From NCBI GenBank assembly GCA_965199705.1, contig OZ241359.1:1054001-1118000 (forward strand): 64,000 bases of DNA. The letters run 5' to 3'. The position numbers were made by a program, and so were the translations under genes. The notes under the pieces were generated by a model. It ran no database searches. It was given only the letters and a program-made list of their open reading frames with translations, and was not told where the DNA came from. Shown here piece by piece: positions 27,724 through 36,463 of this stretch. How positions within the stretch are numbered: the first letter of the stretch is position 1; each line of letters opens with the position of its first letter. The stretch is from Azophilus sp965199705. Lineage in GTDB: Bacteria; Pseudomonadota; Gammaproteobacteria; Pseudomonadales; Azotimanducaceae.

Positions 27724-28596
27724 ATGTTGCACGGCAGCATCGTCGCCCTCGTAACGCCCATGACGCCTTCCGGCGAAGTAGATTGGCGCGCCCTGGAGGC
27801 ACTCATCCACTGGCACCTGGACAGCGGCACCAACGGCCTGGTTCCGATGGGCACTACCGGCGAGTCCGCCACACTCAGCACGGATGAACATCTGGCGGTG
27901 ATTCGTCGCACCATCGAGGTGGCGGGCGGACAGATTCCGGTGATTGCCGGCACTGGCAGCAACGCGACAGCGGAAGCGATCCATCAGACGCAGGAAGCCG
28001 AACGGCTTGGCGCCGATGCTTGCCTGGCGGTCACTCCTTACTACAATCGGCCCACCCAGGAAGGTCTGCTGGCGCACTACACGGCCATAGCCCGGGCCTG
28101 CGCGCTGCCGATGGTGCTCTACAATGTGCCGCCACGCACCGCCTGCGATCTTCTGCCGGAAACCGCCGCTCGGCTGGCGCAAATTGAGTCCATCATCGGT
28201 ATCAAGGAGGCTTGTGGAGACGCCGCCCGGGCAGCCAGATTGCGAAATCTCTGCGGTGCTGATTTCACAGTGCTTTCCGGAGAAGACGGGCAGACCCTGG
28301 AGATGATGCGGCTTGGCGCCAACGGCACGATCTCGGTTACCGCCAACGTACTTCCGAAGCAAATGGCTGACTTCTGCCGGGCCTGCAAGGCCGGGGACTT
28401 CGAGACCGCAAGTGCGCTGGATGCCCGCTTGCAGCCAGCGCACGCCGCACTCTTCCTGGAGCCGAGCCCGACGCCGGTAAAATGGGCGCTGCACGCCCTC
28501 GGTCGCATTGATGTCGGCATTCGCCTGCCACTTCTGCCGCTCTCCGAGGCGCGGCGGGAGGAGGTGATGGCGGCCATCGCCTCGGTCGAGGCCTGA
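27724..28596 (+). CDS. dapA: 4-Hydroxy-tetrahydrodipicolinate synthase
   Basis: 290 residues from ATG 27724, chosen because MLHGSIVALVTPM lines up with the family start; ATG 27709 would add five residues. DapA condenses pyruvate with aspartate semialdehyde in the lysine/meso-DAP pathway. Seen: GTTGESATL (substrate pocket), the catalytic tyrosine in TPYYNRPTQEG, and the Schiff-base lysine in IGIKEACGD. It is followed after 4 bases by bamC, the same dapA-bamC (nlpB) pair as in E. coli. Confidence 0.95.
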   Translation: MLHGSIVALVTPMTPSGEVDWRALEALIHWHLDSGTNGLVPMGTTGESATLSTDEHLAVIRRTIEVAGGQIPVIAGTGSNATAEAIHQTQEAERLGADACLAVTPYYNRPTQEGLLAHYTAIARACALPMVLYNVPPRTACDLLPETAARLAQIESIIGIKEACGDAARAARLRNLCGADFTVLSGEDGQTLEMMRLGANGTISVTANVLPKQMADFCRACKAGDFETASALDARLQPAHAALFLEPSPTPVKWALHALGRIDVGIRLPLLPLSEARREEVMAAIASVEA

Positions 28597-28600
28597 CGTC

Positions 28601-29722
28601 ATGACCGCCACGGTGCTTTTCCGTCTCCGCTCGTCTGTCTTGATCTGCCTGCTCGGCATGGTCGGCTGTGGCTGGTTCAGCGATGACAGGGGCTTTTTTG
28701 TCAACCCGACCGATGATTATCTCGACGCACGGCCCGGCTCCAAGCTGGTGCTGCCTGACGATCTGGGCGCCGAGATCACGGACCCCTTCCCGATACCGGA
28801 GGTGCCGGCGAGGCAGAACCCACGTTATTTCCCCGGTCGGCCACCGCTGCCGGACGCCATCTATGCGGATGACAACCGCGACGCCATACGAATCCAGCGC
28901 CTGGGTGGGCGCGTCTGGCTGGTGGTGCCTCAGCCGCCCGTCACAGTCTGGCCCAAGCTGAAACAGTTTCTTGCCGAAAATGGCGTGGCGGTCGTCGCCG
29001 AGCGCCCGGCGGAGGGGCGCATCGTGACCGATTGGCTGGTCTCCGACGCTGAACCCGCGCGCGACCTGGTGCGCGCCAATCTGCGAGAAGCGAAGGCCGA
29101 GGCCGGCATGGCGCAGGAGCAGGGCCGGGATCGGTTCTTTTTTCGCATCGAACAGGGGCTTCGTGACCTCACGACCGAGCTGCACGTGCGGCATCAACGG
29201 GAAGTGGACGACGCCGCTACCGCAGAGCCGGACGAATCGGATCTGGCGGCGCTCGAACCGGCCCTGTTGAACGCGGTTGGCGGGTATATCGCGGCGCGGG
29301 TGAGTCAGGAAACCGTCTCCATGGTGGCGCGCGAAATCGCCGGACGCGCCAAGTCGGCGTTGGATCGGGATGCGCAAGGGCAACCGATTCTGCGGCTGTT
29401 CGTGGATTCAGAGCGCGCCTGGGCCTCCCTGAATCAGGCACTGGAAAATGCCGGCCTGGAGACTCTGGAATCAGACCGCGCAGCCGCTGCCTGCGTGGTG
29501 CGCATCTCCGAGGAGGCCTTTCTCGGCGAGCCGGTGCGCGAGCGTCGGGGATTCTTCCGGCGTCTGCTGAGAGGCGGTGGCAAGGCGGCGGACGTGCGCA
29601 TCGAGTTGAAACCAGAGACGTCGGATAGCCAGATTCTCACCGTCCTGCAGCCGGATGGCGCGCCGGTTCCGGCGGATTTCGCCCAGCAGGTGCTGGTGCT
29701 GTTGCGCGAGTACGCCGCTTGA
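28601..29722 (+). CDS. bamC: BamC-like outer membrane lipoprotein
   Basis: 373 residues. A lipoprotein signal peptide ends in MVGC (lipidated Cys 23), followed by an unstructured proline-rich stretch and two helix-grip-type domains (about 90-215 and 250-370), the BamC arrangement. BamC is an accessory part of the BAM complex that inserts beta-barrel proteins. The call rests on the lipobox, length and position directly after dapA; sequence motifs are weak in this family. Confidence 0.83.
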   Translation: MTATVLFRLRSSVLICLLGMVGCGWFSDDRGFFVNPTDDYLDARPGSKLVLPDDLGAEITDPFPIPEVPARQNPRYFPGRPPLPDAIYADDNRDAIRIQRLGGRVWLVVPQPPVTVWPKLKQFLAENGVAVVAERPAEGRIVTDWLVSDAEPARDLVRANLREAKAEAGMAQEQGRDRFFFRIEQGLRDLTTELHVRHQREVDDAATAEPDESDLAALEPALLNAVGGYIAARVSQETVSMVAREIAGRAKSALDRDAQGQPILRLFVDSERAWASLNQALENAGLETLESDRAAAACVVRISEEAFLGEPVRERRGFFRRLLRGGGKAADVRIELKPETSDSQILTVLQPDGAPVPADFAQQVLVLLREYAA

Positions 29723-29784
29723 TGGATTGCCGATACAAGGGCAGCGTTTGAATTCTGGCAGGGCGCTCAGATCACGGGACACAG

Positions 29785-30630
29785 ATGGACACCATATTCA
29801 ACACCAACGCCGAGACCTTTCAGACGCAGGTCGTGGACCGCTCTGCCGACGTGCCCGTGTTGTTGCTCTTCTGGGCTGCGCAGGCGCCGGAGGCTGCGGC
29901 GGCCAAGACGCAACTCGAGGCCCTGGTGGGGCAGTATGGCGGCAAGGTCGCCCTGGCGCTGGTGGATGTCAGCCAGGATCGCGCCCTGGCGCAGCATCTT
30001 CGGGTACAGGCCCTGCCCAGCTTGCGCGTGATATCCAAGGGGCAGATTGCGCACCAGGCAGAGGGGCCGCAATCAGAATCCGCATTGCGAGCCCTGCTCG
30101 ATCAACTGACGCTGTCGGCATCCGAACGCATCGCCGAGCAACTCGACGATCTGCTTGAGCGGCGCGACTTCCAGGCGGCCAAGGCATTCCTTTCCGAAGC
30201 CATTCGGGAAGAGCCGGCGAATGCCAGGTTGCGGGTTGAACTGGCCGATCTGCTGGTGCGCCAGGGCGATCTGGCGGGCGCCAGGAAAGCGCTTGACTCG
30301 GCCCCCGCAGATGCACCGGAGCGTGACCGGCCCGAGACCCGGCTGGGCCTCGTCGAAGAGGCGGCGAACCTCCCGTCTCGGGCAAAACTGGCCGCCGCTC
30401 TGGAGGCGGCGCCGGATGACCTTGAACTCTGTTATCAACTTGCTGTTGCCGAGGCCGCTTCGGAGCGATTCGAAGCGGCGCTGGAACACGCTTGGTCGCT
30501 GCTCGCCCGAGACCGCAACTTTCGTGACGATCTGGGGCGGCGCACCCTGCTGCGCCTCTTTGCCGTGCTCGGTCGGGGCAGCGACCTCGCAGCTCGCTAT
30601 CGCCGGCGCCTCTTCGCGCTCCTGCACTGA
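29785..30630 (+). CDS. cnoX: CnoX-like thioredoxin/TPR chaperone-redoxin
   Basis: 281 residues, close to E. coli CnoX (YbbN). An N-terminal thioredoxin fold (1-110) keeps the conserved strand VPVLLLFWAAQAPEA, but the CxxC active site is replaced by AAQA, so it cannot act as a normal oxidoreductase. A cis-proline remains in LPSLRVI. The C-terminal part is made of TPR-like helices (LLERRDFQAAKAFLSEA). CnoX protects unfolded proteins and hands them to GroEL or DnaK. It sits 62 bases after bamC. Confidence 0.8.
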   Translation: MDTIFNTNAETFQTQVVDRSADVPVLLLFWAAQAPEAAAAKTQLEALVGQYGGKVALALVDVSQDRALAQHLRVQALPSLRVISKGQIAHQAEGPQSESALRALLDQLTLSASERIAEQLDDLLERRDFQAAKAFLSEAIREEPANARLRVELADLLVRQGDLAGARKALDSAPADAPERDRPETRLGLVEEAANLPSRAKLAAALEAAPDDLELCYQLAVAEAASERFEAALEHAWSLLARDRNFRDDLGRRTLLRLFAVLGRGSDLAARYRRRLFALLH

Positions 30631-30632
30631 AC

Positions 30633-31430
30633 ATGGGAGTGCCAGAAACGCTTGCCAAAGTGCCGGAAGCCGGCAAGGCGAGCGCGGCCCCCTTGCACAT
30701 CGGCATCCTGCAGACGGATTCCGTGCCCGATGGCCTGGAAGCGGAACACGGCGACTACCCTGACATGTTCGCCGACCTGCTGACCGATGCGTCCGCTGAG
30801 CCGCCGCGCTTCAGCGTGATCGACGTGCAGGCCGGCGCCTGGCCGGAACCCGCTTCTTGTGATGCCTGGCTCATCACCGGCAGCAAGGACGGCGTCTATG
30901 ACGATCTGCCCTGGATCGGCGAACTGGTCAGCTTCGTGCGTGCTGCACTTCAGCAAAACCGCTGCGTGATCGGTATCTGCTTCGGCCATCAGTTGCTTGC
31001 GCACCACTTCGGCGGCCGCGCCGAGCGCTCGCCGAAAGGCTGGGGCGTGGGCGTCCATCGCAGCCAGCTGCTTGTGCGTGAACCCTGGTTGGAGGCAGCG
31101 GAATCTTCCTGCAACCTGCTCTACAGCCATCGTGATCAGGTAGTGGCCATGCCGCCCGGCGCCCGCCTGATTGCCACGCATCCATTCTGTCCGATAGCCG
31201 GCTTTGCCCTGGGTGATCAGGTGCTCACCTTTCAGGGTCACCCGGAATTTCGCAAACCTTACGCCCGTGCCCTGATGGCGATGCGCCGGCCGCAATTGGG
31301 CGAACCGGTCTATCAGGCCGGCAGCGCCTCGCTGGCCGAGGAGACGCACCAGGCCCGCGTCGGGCGCTGGATTCTCAATTTCTGCGAAGCGCAGCGGCGC
31401 CGGGCCGCCCAGGCAGGCGCCGGAGATTGA
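30633..31430 (+). CDS. Class I glutamine amidotransferase-like protein
   Basis: 265 residues, starting 2 bases after the CnoX-like gene's stop. The nucleophile elbow is GICFGHQLLA, with the catalytic His and Glu in FQGHPEF, so the triad is complete. WLITGSKDGVYDD is typical of stand-alone GMP synthase-like amidotransferases, which act on gamma-glutamyl compounds. The substrate is unknown. It ends 12 bases before a tRNA gene on the other strand. Confidence 0.85.
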   Translation: MGVPETLAKVPEAGKASAAPLHIGILQTDSVPDGLEAEHGDYPDMFADLLTDASAEPPRFSVIDVQAGAWPEPASCDAWLITGSKDGVYDDLPWIGELVSFVRAALQQNRCVIGICFGHQLLAHHFGGRAERSPKGWGVGVHRSQLLVREPWLEAAESSCNLLYSHRDQVVAMPPGARLIATHPFCPIAGFALGDQVLTFQGHPEFRKPYARALMAMRRPQLGEPVYQAGSASLAEETHQARVGRWILNFCEAQRRRAAQAGAGD

Positions 31431-31442
31431 TGAACGAAGAAC

Positions 31443-31518
31443 TGGTGGCCAGGGGCAGAATCGAACTGCCGACACGAGGATTTTCAGTCCACTGCTCTAC
31501 CGACTGAGCTACCTGGCC
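31443..31518 (-). tRNA. tRNA-Phe (GAA)
   Basis: 76 bases, with CCA encoded. The acceptor stem GGCCAGG/CCTGGCC is perfect, the D-arm is GCTC...GAGC, the anticodon loop is CTGAAAA (GAA at 34-36) and the T-arm is GGCAG-TTCGATT-CTGCC. The anticodon stem GTGGA/TCCTC has a U28-U42 mismatch, where most tRNA-Phe have five pairs. Everything else matches the class. Confidence 0.96.
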
Positions 31519-31541
31519 GAGCGCCACACCGACGGGACGCC

Positions 31542-31570
31542 ATTAAAGCCACCCACCCGAGCGCGGTCAA
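31542..31570 (-). promoter_or_regulatory. Sigma-70 promoter of tRNA-Phe
   Basis: On the minus strand TTGACC (31570-31565) is followed after exactly 17 bases by TTTAAT (31547-31542). The tRNA begins 24 bases after the -10. The sequence just after the -10 is GC-rich (GGCGTCCCG), as in stringently controlled stable-RNA promoters. Confidence 0.8.
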
Positions 31571-31724
31571 GGAAATTGGCTGCCGCAAGCGGCGGCGTTT
31601 GACGTCGGAGGAAAAGCGGCAGAAACTATACCCTGGCCGTTCGCGGTTGGAATGGCCAGATTGGTGATTGACACGAACCAGGCCACAGGAAAGGGCGGAC
31701 AGGACCGTCCGGGAGGGATGCGAG

Positions 31725-32168
31725 ATGACGAATGACAATTCGACGATGGGGGACTATGTTCAGATGGACGCGGTGGATTGGGCGCCGTTTCCCGAAGGCT
31801 TGTGCCAGGGAGCGATCCGCTGGAAGCTGCTGCATGTGGCGCCGGAAATGGGGGCCTGGACTGCTATCTTCGACTGTCCGGCCGGCAGCTCCTTTGCCAA
31901 GCACATTCACATGGGCCCCGGGGAGTACTTTCTCACCAAGGGCCGCATGCATGTGCGCGGCGGCACCGTCGAGGGTGGCGCTACGGCGGTTGCGCCCGGT
32001 TATGGTTACGAAGAGTGCAATGCCCAGCACGACCATACCGAGTTCCCGGAAGACAGCGAGTTCTACATGACCTTCCTCGGGCCGCTCAACTTCATAGACG
32101 ACGACGGCAACACCATCGCTCTGGTGGGCTGCCAACAGGTTTCCGACGCCTGGAACGCAGCGGCCTGA
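31725..32168 (+). CDS. Cupin-domain protein
   Basis: 147 residues from ATG 31725, with GGGAGGG at 31711-31717. A single cupin barrel: FAKHIHMGPGEYFLTKGRMHVRGG carries the two His and the Glu expected of cupin motif 1, and the second motif (EFYMTFLGP) lacks its usual histidine. It is most like the acetylacetone/dihydroxyacetophenone dioxygenase-type cupins, but could be non-catalytic. It is a single-gene unit closed by a strong terminator. Confidence 0.8.
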   Translation: MTNDNSTMGDYVQMDAVDWAPFPEGLCQGAIRWKLLHVAPEMGAWTAIFDCPAGSSFAKHIHMGPGEYFLTKGRMHVRGGTVEGGATAVAPGYGYEECNAQHDHTEFPEDSEFYMTFLGPLNFIDDDGNTIALVGCQQVSDAWNAAA

Positions 32169-32194
32169 TCTCGGCAAGAGGGGCCAGGACGCGA

Positions 32195-32227
32195 ACGCCC
32201 CCGGTAGTTGCCGGGGGCGTTTCTCTT
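32195..32227 (+). terminator. Rho-independent terminator after the cupin gene
   Basis: A perfect 10-bp stem, ACGCCCCCGG (32195-32204) and CCGGGGGCGT (32211-32220), with loop TAGTTG, followed by TTCTCTT. It starts 26 bases after the cupin stop and could also act for the convergent TonB receptor transcript. Confidence 0.9.
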
Positions 32228-32278
32228 GTGCTGAGATCCCGCGAGTCGGGAGTCAGACAGCCGGCAACAGCGGGCGGA

Positions 32279-34543
32279 TCAGAAGAAATAGCTCAGATTG
32301 ACTGACAGCAGCTGCGGCTGCCCCAGCGTGCCGATCACGATGTCGTCTCCACCGTCCAGCAGGTGGAAGTTGGGGAAGTGCTGGACGTCGTTGTAGTAAG
32401 ACTTGTCAAACAGATTCTCGGCACTGGCGGTGATCTCCCACTGCTCTCCGGATACGCCGAGCTGCGCGTTGACGATGGTGTAGCTGGGGTTGGTCACCGG
32501 GTTCCAGGCCTGTAGCCCCTCGTAGGAACCACTGTGCGAGACCTGCACGCCGAACAGGAAATCCATCCTGGCGTTGATCGGATAGCGCAGGTCGCCGTTC
32601 AGGTTCCAGTTGAAATCCGATACCACCGGCGGCGTGCTGCCGCCGAGATCGGCGCCGGCGACTTCGGTGCCACTGCGCCACTCCGCATCCACCCAGCCGG
32701 CGGCGGCGCTGATTCGCAGGTAGTCAGTAACCTGAATCGTCACATCCGCTTCGGCCCCAAGCTGGCGCGAATCACCTACATTGATGATGCCCTCGATCAC
32801 CTCCCCGGATTGCGGGTCAACGGCCTGATACTCCACCTGACGGGCGTCGTAATCGACCCAGAAAAACGCCACCGTTGCGCGCATCCGATCATCCTGTGAA
32901 CTGCCCTTCCAGCCCAGTTCCACGCTGGTGGCTTCTTCCTGGTCGAAGCCGAGAAGTTCATTCGAGCCCGGGAAGTGGTTTTTGTCGAAGCCGCCTGGCT
33001 CATAGCCGCGCGCGGCCGTCACATAGACCAGGCCGTTGTCCAGGCTGCGGCTCAATGACAGCCTTGGCAGCACCTCCGTGGCGCTGCGGCTGCCGGCGAT
33101 GTTCGTGTCCAGGTTCAGGCTCTTGTTCTTCCAGCGGTCCACGCGCAGGCCAACGGCCAGATCCCAGGTATCCGACAGGGCCAGGGTGGCGTTGGCAAAG
33201 CCGGCCAGATGGCTCTTGTCGCGCATCCGCTTCTCGAAGGGAGTGCGTACGCTCTGCCGCTCCTCGGCCAGTGTCGGGGTCTCGCTATTCCAGAGACCGG
33301 AACAGGTCGGCATTCCGAGCGCGCAACCGAGCGGGCCGGTAAAGTTATCGTCTTCCAGCGCCAGCGTATTCCACCAGATCAGGTCGGAATCCATCTCTTC
33401 CTCGTACAGCGAATAGTAGGCGCCCGCCAGCCACTGCACCCGGCCGCTGCCGGTGGAAGTGAACCGCAACTCCTGGGTATAGACCGTCATGTCTTCGGGC
33501 CGGATCAGATCAAGCAGATACTCCTCGCGTATGTCCAGATCGCTGTAGCGCTCGCTGTCCGTGTCGGTAAATGACGTCACGGAGGTGATGTCCATGCCGT
33601 CCAGAGCCCACACCAATTCCAGCATGATCCCCAGAGTGTCACGCTCGTGGCGCGGGTTGGTGGTGGTATTGACTACGTTGTTGTGCGTCAGGTTTTCCGG
33701 ATCCAGGGTACGAATCCAGGTGTTGTTGGGGCCGTCGAACTCGTTGTAGCGCAGTGACGCATAGGCAGAAAGGCTCTCACCCAATGGGCCGCTGACCGAC
33801 GCCCGCATACCCCATTCGTCCATCTTGCCGACATCTTCGCTGTTGTCGGCGGACATCCCGTTCACCCGCGGGGGGTTGCGGTTGACCAGATAACCGTCGT
33901 TGGCGCCGCCAAAGCCGAACAACCGCGCCGCCCAGCCGCCGCCGAGTGGCAGGTTGACGCTTGCCTCACCGTCGATCATGGATTGCTCTCCGGCCGACAG
34001 CTTGACCCGCCCGAAGGTGCTCTCCGGATCAGGCCGGGCGCTGACGAACTTGATCGCCCCGCCGATGTTGCTGCCGCCATAGAGAGTGCCCTGAGGACCT
34101 TTCAGAATCTCGATACGCTCAAGATCGCCGAAACGGGACGAGGCATCCGAGAACACCTGAACATCATCCAGATAGAACCCTACGCCTTGCGTGTTGCCAA
34201 AGGAACCGAGGCCACGAATCGATACATTGGGGAAGCCATCAAGACGGGTGGCGAGGTTGAGATTCGGCACCTGCAAGCCGACCTCATCCAGCGTGCGCAG
34301 ATTCTGCCGCTCGATGGCGCCACCGGCAATCGCCGCAACTGATTCAGGAATGTCCAGAAGCCGTTCCGCCCGCTTGCGGGCGGTGACCACGATTTCCTCC
34401 ACGATCGGCCCGGCGTCCGACGCGGCAGCCGCATCCTCCTGCGCCACACTCGACGTTGACACCACAAGACCGGCAGCCGAGGCAGCCGCAACAATCGCCG
34501 TGACCCACCGGCCGACGGCGCCGGATAGCGTTTCCATGTGCAT
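32279..34543 (-). CDS. TonB-dependent receptor
   Basis: 754 residues from the ATG at 34543; GGGGAGGG sits immediately upstream, and ATGs at 34561 and 34537 are also in frame. A signal peptide ends near SSVAQE, then IVEEIVVTARKRAE forms the TonB-box region, common in the FecA/FyuA-like group. The plug shows VSIRGLGSFGN, GVGFYLDDV and ILKGPQGTLYGGSNIGGA. The barrel ends in two phenylalanines (LSYFF). Receptors of this type import siderophores, other chelates or small organic molecules; none is indicated here. It is divergent from a glyoxalase gene. Confidence 0.93.
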   Translation of the reverse strand: MHMETLSGAVGRWVTAIVAAASAAGLVVSTSSVAQEDAAAASDAGPIVEEIVVTARKRAERLLDIPESVAAIAGGAIERQNLRTLDEVGLQVPNLNLATRLDGFPNVSIRGLGSFGNTQGVGFYLDDVQVFSDASSRFGDLERIEILKGPQGTLYGGSNIGGAIKFVSARPDPESTFGRVKLSAGEQSMIDGEASVNLPLGGGWAARLFGFGGANDGYLVNRNPPRVNGMSADNSEDVGKMDEWGMRASVSGPLGESLSAYASLRYNEFDGPNNTWIRTLDPENLTHNNVVNTTTNPRHERDTLGIMLELVWALDGMDITSVTSFTDTDSERYSDLDIREEYLLDLIRPEDMTVYTQELRFTSTGSGRVQWLAGAYYSLYEEEMDSDLIWWNTLALEDDNFTGPLGCALGMPTCSGLWNSETPTLAEERQSVRTPFEKRMRDKSHLAGFANATLALSDTWDLAVGLRVDRWKNKSLNLDTNIAGSRSATEVLPRLSLSRSLDNGLVYVTAARGYEPGGFDKNHFPGSNELLGFDQEEATSVELGWKGSSQDDRMRATVAFFWVDYDARQVEYQAVDPQSGEVIEGIINVGDSRQLGAEADVTIQVTDYLRISAAAGWVDAEWRSGTEVAGADLGGSTPPVVSDFNWNLNGDLRYPINARMDFLFGVQVSHSGSYEGLQAWNPVTNPSYTIVNAQLGVSGEQWEITASAENLFDKSYYNDVQHFPNFHLLDGGDDIVIGTLGQPQLLSVNLSYFF

Positions 34544-34603
34544 GATCCCTCCCCGATACATAGACAGGACAATCCCATGTTGCGCCTGCGTCGCGAGAAA
34601 GGC

Positions 34604-34663
34604 AAGGCCTGGCCTGTGGCCTGGCCTGTGGCGTGGCCTGTGTACTGGCCTGTGTACAGGCCT
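34604..34663. repeat. Five imperfect 12-bp tandem repeats
   Basis: Units ending in GGCCT: AAGGCCTGGCCT, GTGGCCTGGCCT, GTGGCGTGGCCT, GTGTACTGGCCT and GTGTACAGGCCT. They lie in the divergent gap between the TonB receptor and the glyoxalase. If translated on the plus strand they give an Ala/Tyr-Trp-Pro-Val repeat, but no gene call there is supported. Confidence 0.85.
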
Positions 34664-34674
34664 GCACCTGCCCC

Positions 34675-34723
34675 TTCACCATCACTTGACAGTGGAATCA
34701 GCCTGGCGTTTCACCATCACTTG
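34675..34723. repeat. Pair of 14-bp direct repeats
   Basis: TTCACCATCACTTG occurs at 34675-34688 and again at 34710-34723, 35 bases apart, just after the 12-bp minisatellite. It could be an operator pair or a duplication relic. Confidence 0.7.
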
Positions 34724-34804
34724 GCATTGGACAAGGCTCCTGGGTTGCTCGAACCGGCCAATGCCATTAGTCTGCGCACTCCACGGGAAAGCGGGGTGGC
34801 AGGC

Positions 34805-35200
34805 ATGGCCAAGGCAATTCATACCATGATTCGGGTGTTTGATCTGGATCGCTCGATTGACTTCTATACGCGCGCGTTCGGCCTTGAAGTGGCGCAGCGA
34901 TTCGATTTCGATGACTTTACACTGGTATATCTGCGCAACGCGGAGACCGATTTCGAAATCGAGCTGACCTGGAATCGGGATCAGGCGGAACCTTATACGC
35001 ATGGGTCGGGATACGGCCATGTGGCGCTGACCGTGCCGGATCTGGAAGCGGAACATGCCCGTTTCGAGCGCGAGGGGCTGAATCCGAATCCTCTCAAGAC
35101 CATGTACAACAAGAACGTGCTGCTCGGTCGCTTCTTCTTTGTGCAGGACCCGGACGGCTACAAGATCGAGGTGCTTGAGCGCCAGGGGCGCTACGCATAG
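34805..35200 (+). CDS. Glyoxalase I-family protein (lactoylglutathione lyase-like)
   Basis: 131 residues from ATG 34805, close to E. coli GlxI (135). Two beta-alpha-beta-beta-beta modules are present. The four metal ligands of GlxI (H5, E56, H74, E122) have counterparts at H6, E53, H72 (GYGHVAL) and E122 (YKIEVLE). It would convert the methylglyoxal-glutathione hemithioacetal to lactoylglutathione. The frame is open further upstream through the repeat tract, but that part is not homologous to the family. Confidence 0.88.
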   Translation: MAKAIHTMIRVFDLDRSIDFYTRAFGLEVAQRFDFDDFTLVYLRNAETDFEIELTWNRDQAEPYTHGSGYGHVALTVPDLEAEHARFEREGLNPNPLKTMYNKNVLLGRFFFVQDPDGYKIEVLERQGRYA

Positions 35201-35298
35201 GGACAGGCATGGCCGCGCCGCCGGTGTCGCTCTCGATTTCCGGCCCCGATGATGCGTCAGGGGCTGCGATCATCGCGTCCCTGGCGTGACGCAGGGCC

Positions 35299-36378
35299 TC
35301 AGGCCCAGTGCTTCGGGAAGTAATCCGCCAGCAGTGGAAAGGCGCTGAGTGCGTGCGGCTCCGTCATCGGAGCGGCGCGTTCGAGCAGCTCCGGGTTCAG
35401 GTCTGACAGCCTTGCGGCGCCGATCAGGGCCATGCTGATGCGCAGCTCGCTCTCAAGCAGCTCCAGCATGCGCGATACGCCTGCTTGCCCGGCAGCCGCC
35501 AGCGCCAGGCATTGCAAGCGGCCGATGCCCACCAGATCGGCGCCCAGGCAGTAAGCCTTCAGGAGATCGGCGCCGCGCATGAAGCCGCCATCCACCAGCA
35601 CCAGGCTCTTGCCGGCGACGGCTTCAGCCACTTCCGGCAGGGCGTCGATGCAGGCTCGGGTATGGTCCAACTGGCGCCCGCCATGGTTGGAGACATAGAC
35701 GCCGTCCACGCCTGCCTGCACGCAGAGGGCCGCGTCCTCGGCCGTGAGCACGCCCTTGACCAGCAGGGGCAGGTCGAAGCGCTCCTTGATGTGCGCCACG
35801 GTCGCCCAGCTCATCTTTGCCTGGTATTGAAAATCCGACTCCCCGATCAGGCGCCCTGAAGGCGGCGCATGGCGCTTGAGAATGTCGCGTTCGCGCCGGG
35901 AATAGGTCTGCGTATCGGCGGTGAGACAGAGGCCTGTGCAGCCGGCGGCAATCGCCAGGTGGATGCTGTCGTCCATCCAGGCCAGATCGCCGGTCAGGTA
36001 AAGTTGATAGAGGCGAGGCCCGGGCGCTTCCCGCGCCAGCGTCTCGAAATCGACCTGGCCGACGCTACTCAGCATGTGCGGCACGCCGAACTCCGAGGCC
36101 GCCTGCGCAACCCCAACCACATCGCCAAAGACTTCGATGGAGCCGATCGGCGCCAGCAGAACCGGCATCCGCGCCGGCGCGCCAAACACCTGCGCGGCTG
36201 TGTCGATCTGCGAGACATCGTTCAGTATCCGTGGCCGAAACACCCAGGCGTCAAGCCCGTAACGATTGCGCTTCACTGACGCCTCGGTGTCAGAGCCGCC
36301 GATCAGGTAATCCCAGGTGTTGCGATCCAGGTTCTGTCGCGCCTGCGCCGCCAGTTCCTGTAGCGCCCGGTAAGCCAA
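35299..36378 (-). CDS. FMN-dependent alpha-hydroxy-acid oxidase
   Basis: 359 residues, full length for the glycolate/lactate oxidase family. FMN-site sequences are LLAPIGSIE, LYQLYLTGD, LVLVDGGFMRGADLLKA and LVGIGR. The catalytic histidine and arginine are in VSNHGGRQLDH. It oxidises an L-2-hydroxyacid (lactate, glycolate, mandelate or similar); the usual membrane-anchoring loop of dehydrogenase-type members is not evident. It converges with the glyoxalase gene and is divergent from the reductase gene at 36464. Confidence 0.9.
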   Translation of the reverse strand: MAYRALQELAAQARQNLDRNTWDYLIGGSDTEASVKRNRYGLDAWVFRPRILNDVSQIDTAAQVFGAPARMPVLLAPIGSIEVFGDVVGVAQAASEFGVPHMLSSVGQVDFETLAREAPGPRLYQLYLTGDLAWMDDSIHLAIAAGCTGLCLTADTQTYSRRERDILKRHAPPSGRLIGESDFQYQAKMSWATVAHIKERFDLPLLVKGVLTAEDAALCVQAGVDGVYVSNHGGRQLDHTRACIDALPEVAEAVAGKSLVLVDGGFMRGADLLKAYCLGADLVGIGRLQCLALAAAGQAGVSRMLELLESELRISMALIGAARLSDLNPELLERAAPMTEPHALSAFPLLADYFPKHWA

Positions 36379-36463
36379 GTCAAATCTCCCGCCGCCAAGC
36401 CTGGCCAGTGTAACCGCTAAAACCGGGCTAAACTAACCGCCGATTCGCGCACGGGAGTACAAG

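Noticed and set aside
27583..28704. A much longer HldE product starting near 28704
   Set aside because: The extra sequence is antisense to dapA. The HldE family begins at the ATG 27582 position just before its kinase motif.
34538..34804. Reading the Ala-Trp-Pro-Val repeat tract as an N-terminal extension of the glyoxalase
   Set aside because: The family starts at the MAKAIH position with its first metal ligand at residue 6. The extension is repeat-derived and starts inside the divergent receptor leader.
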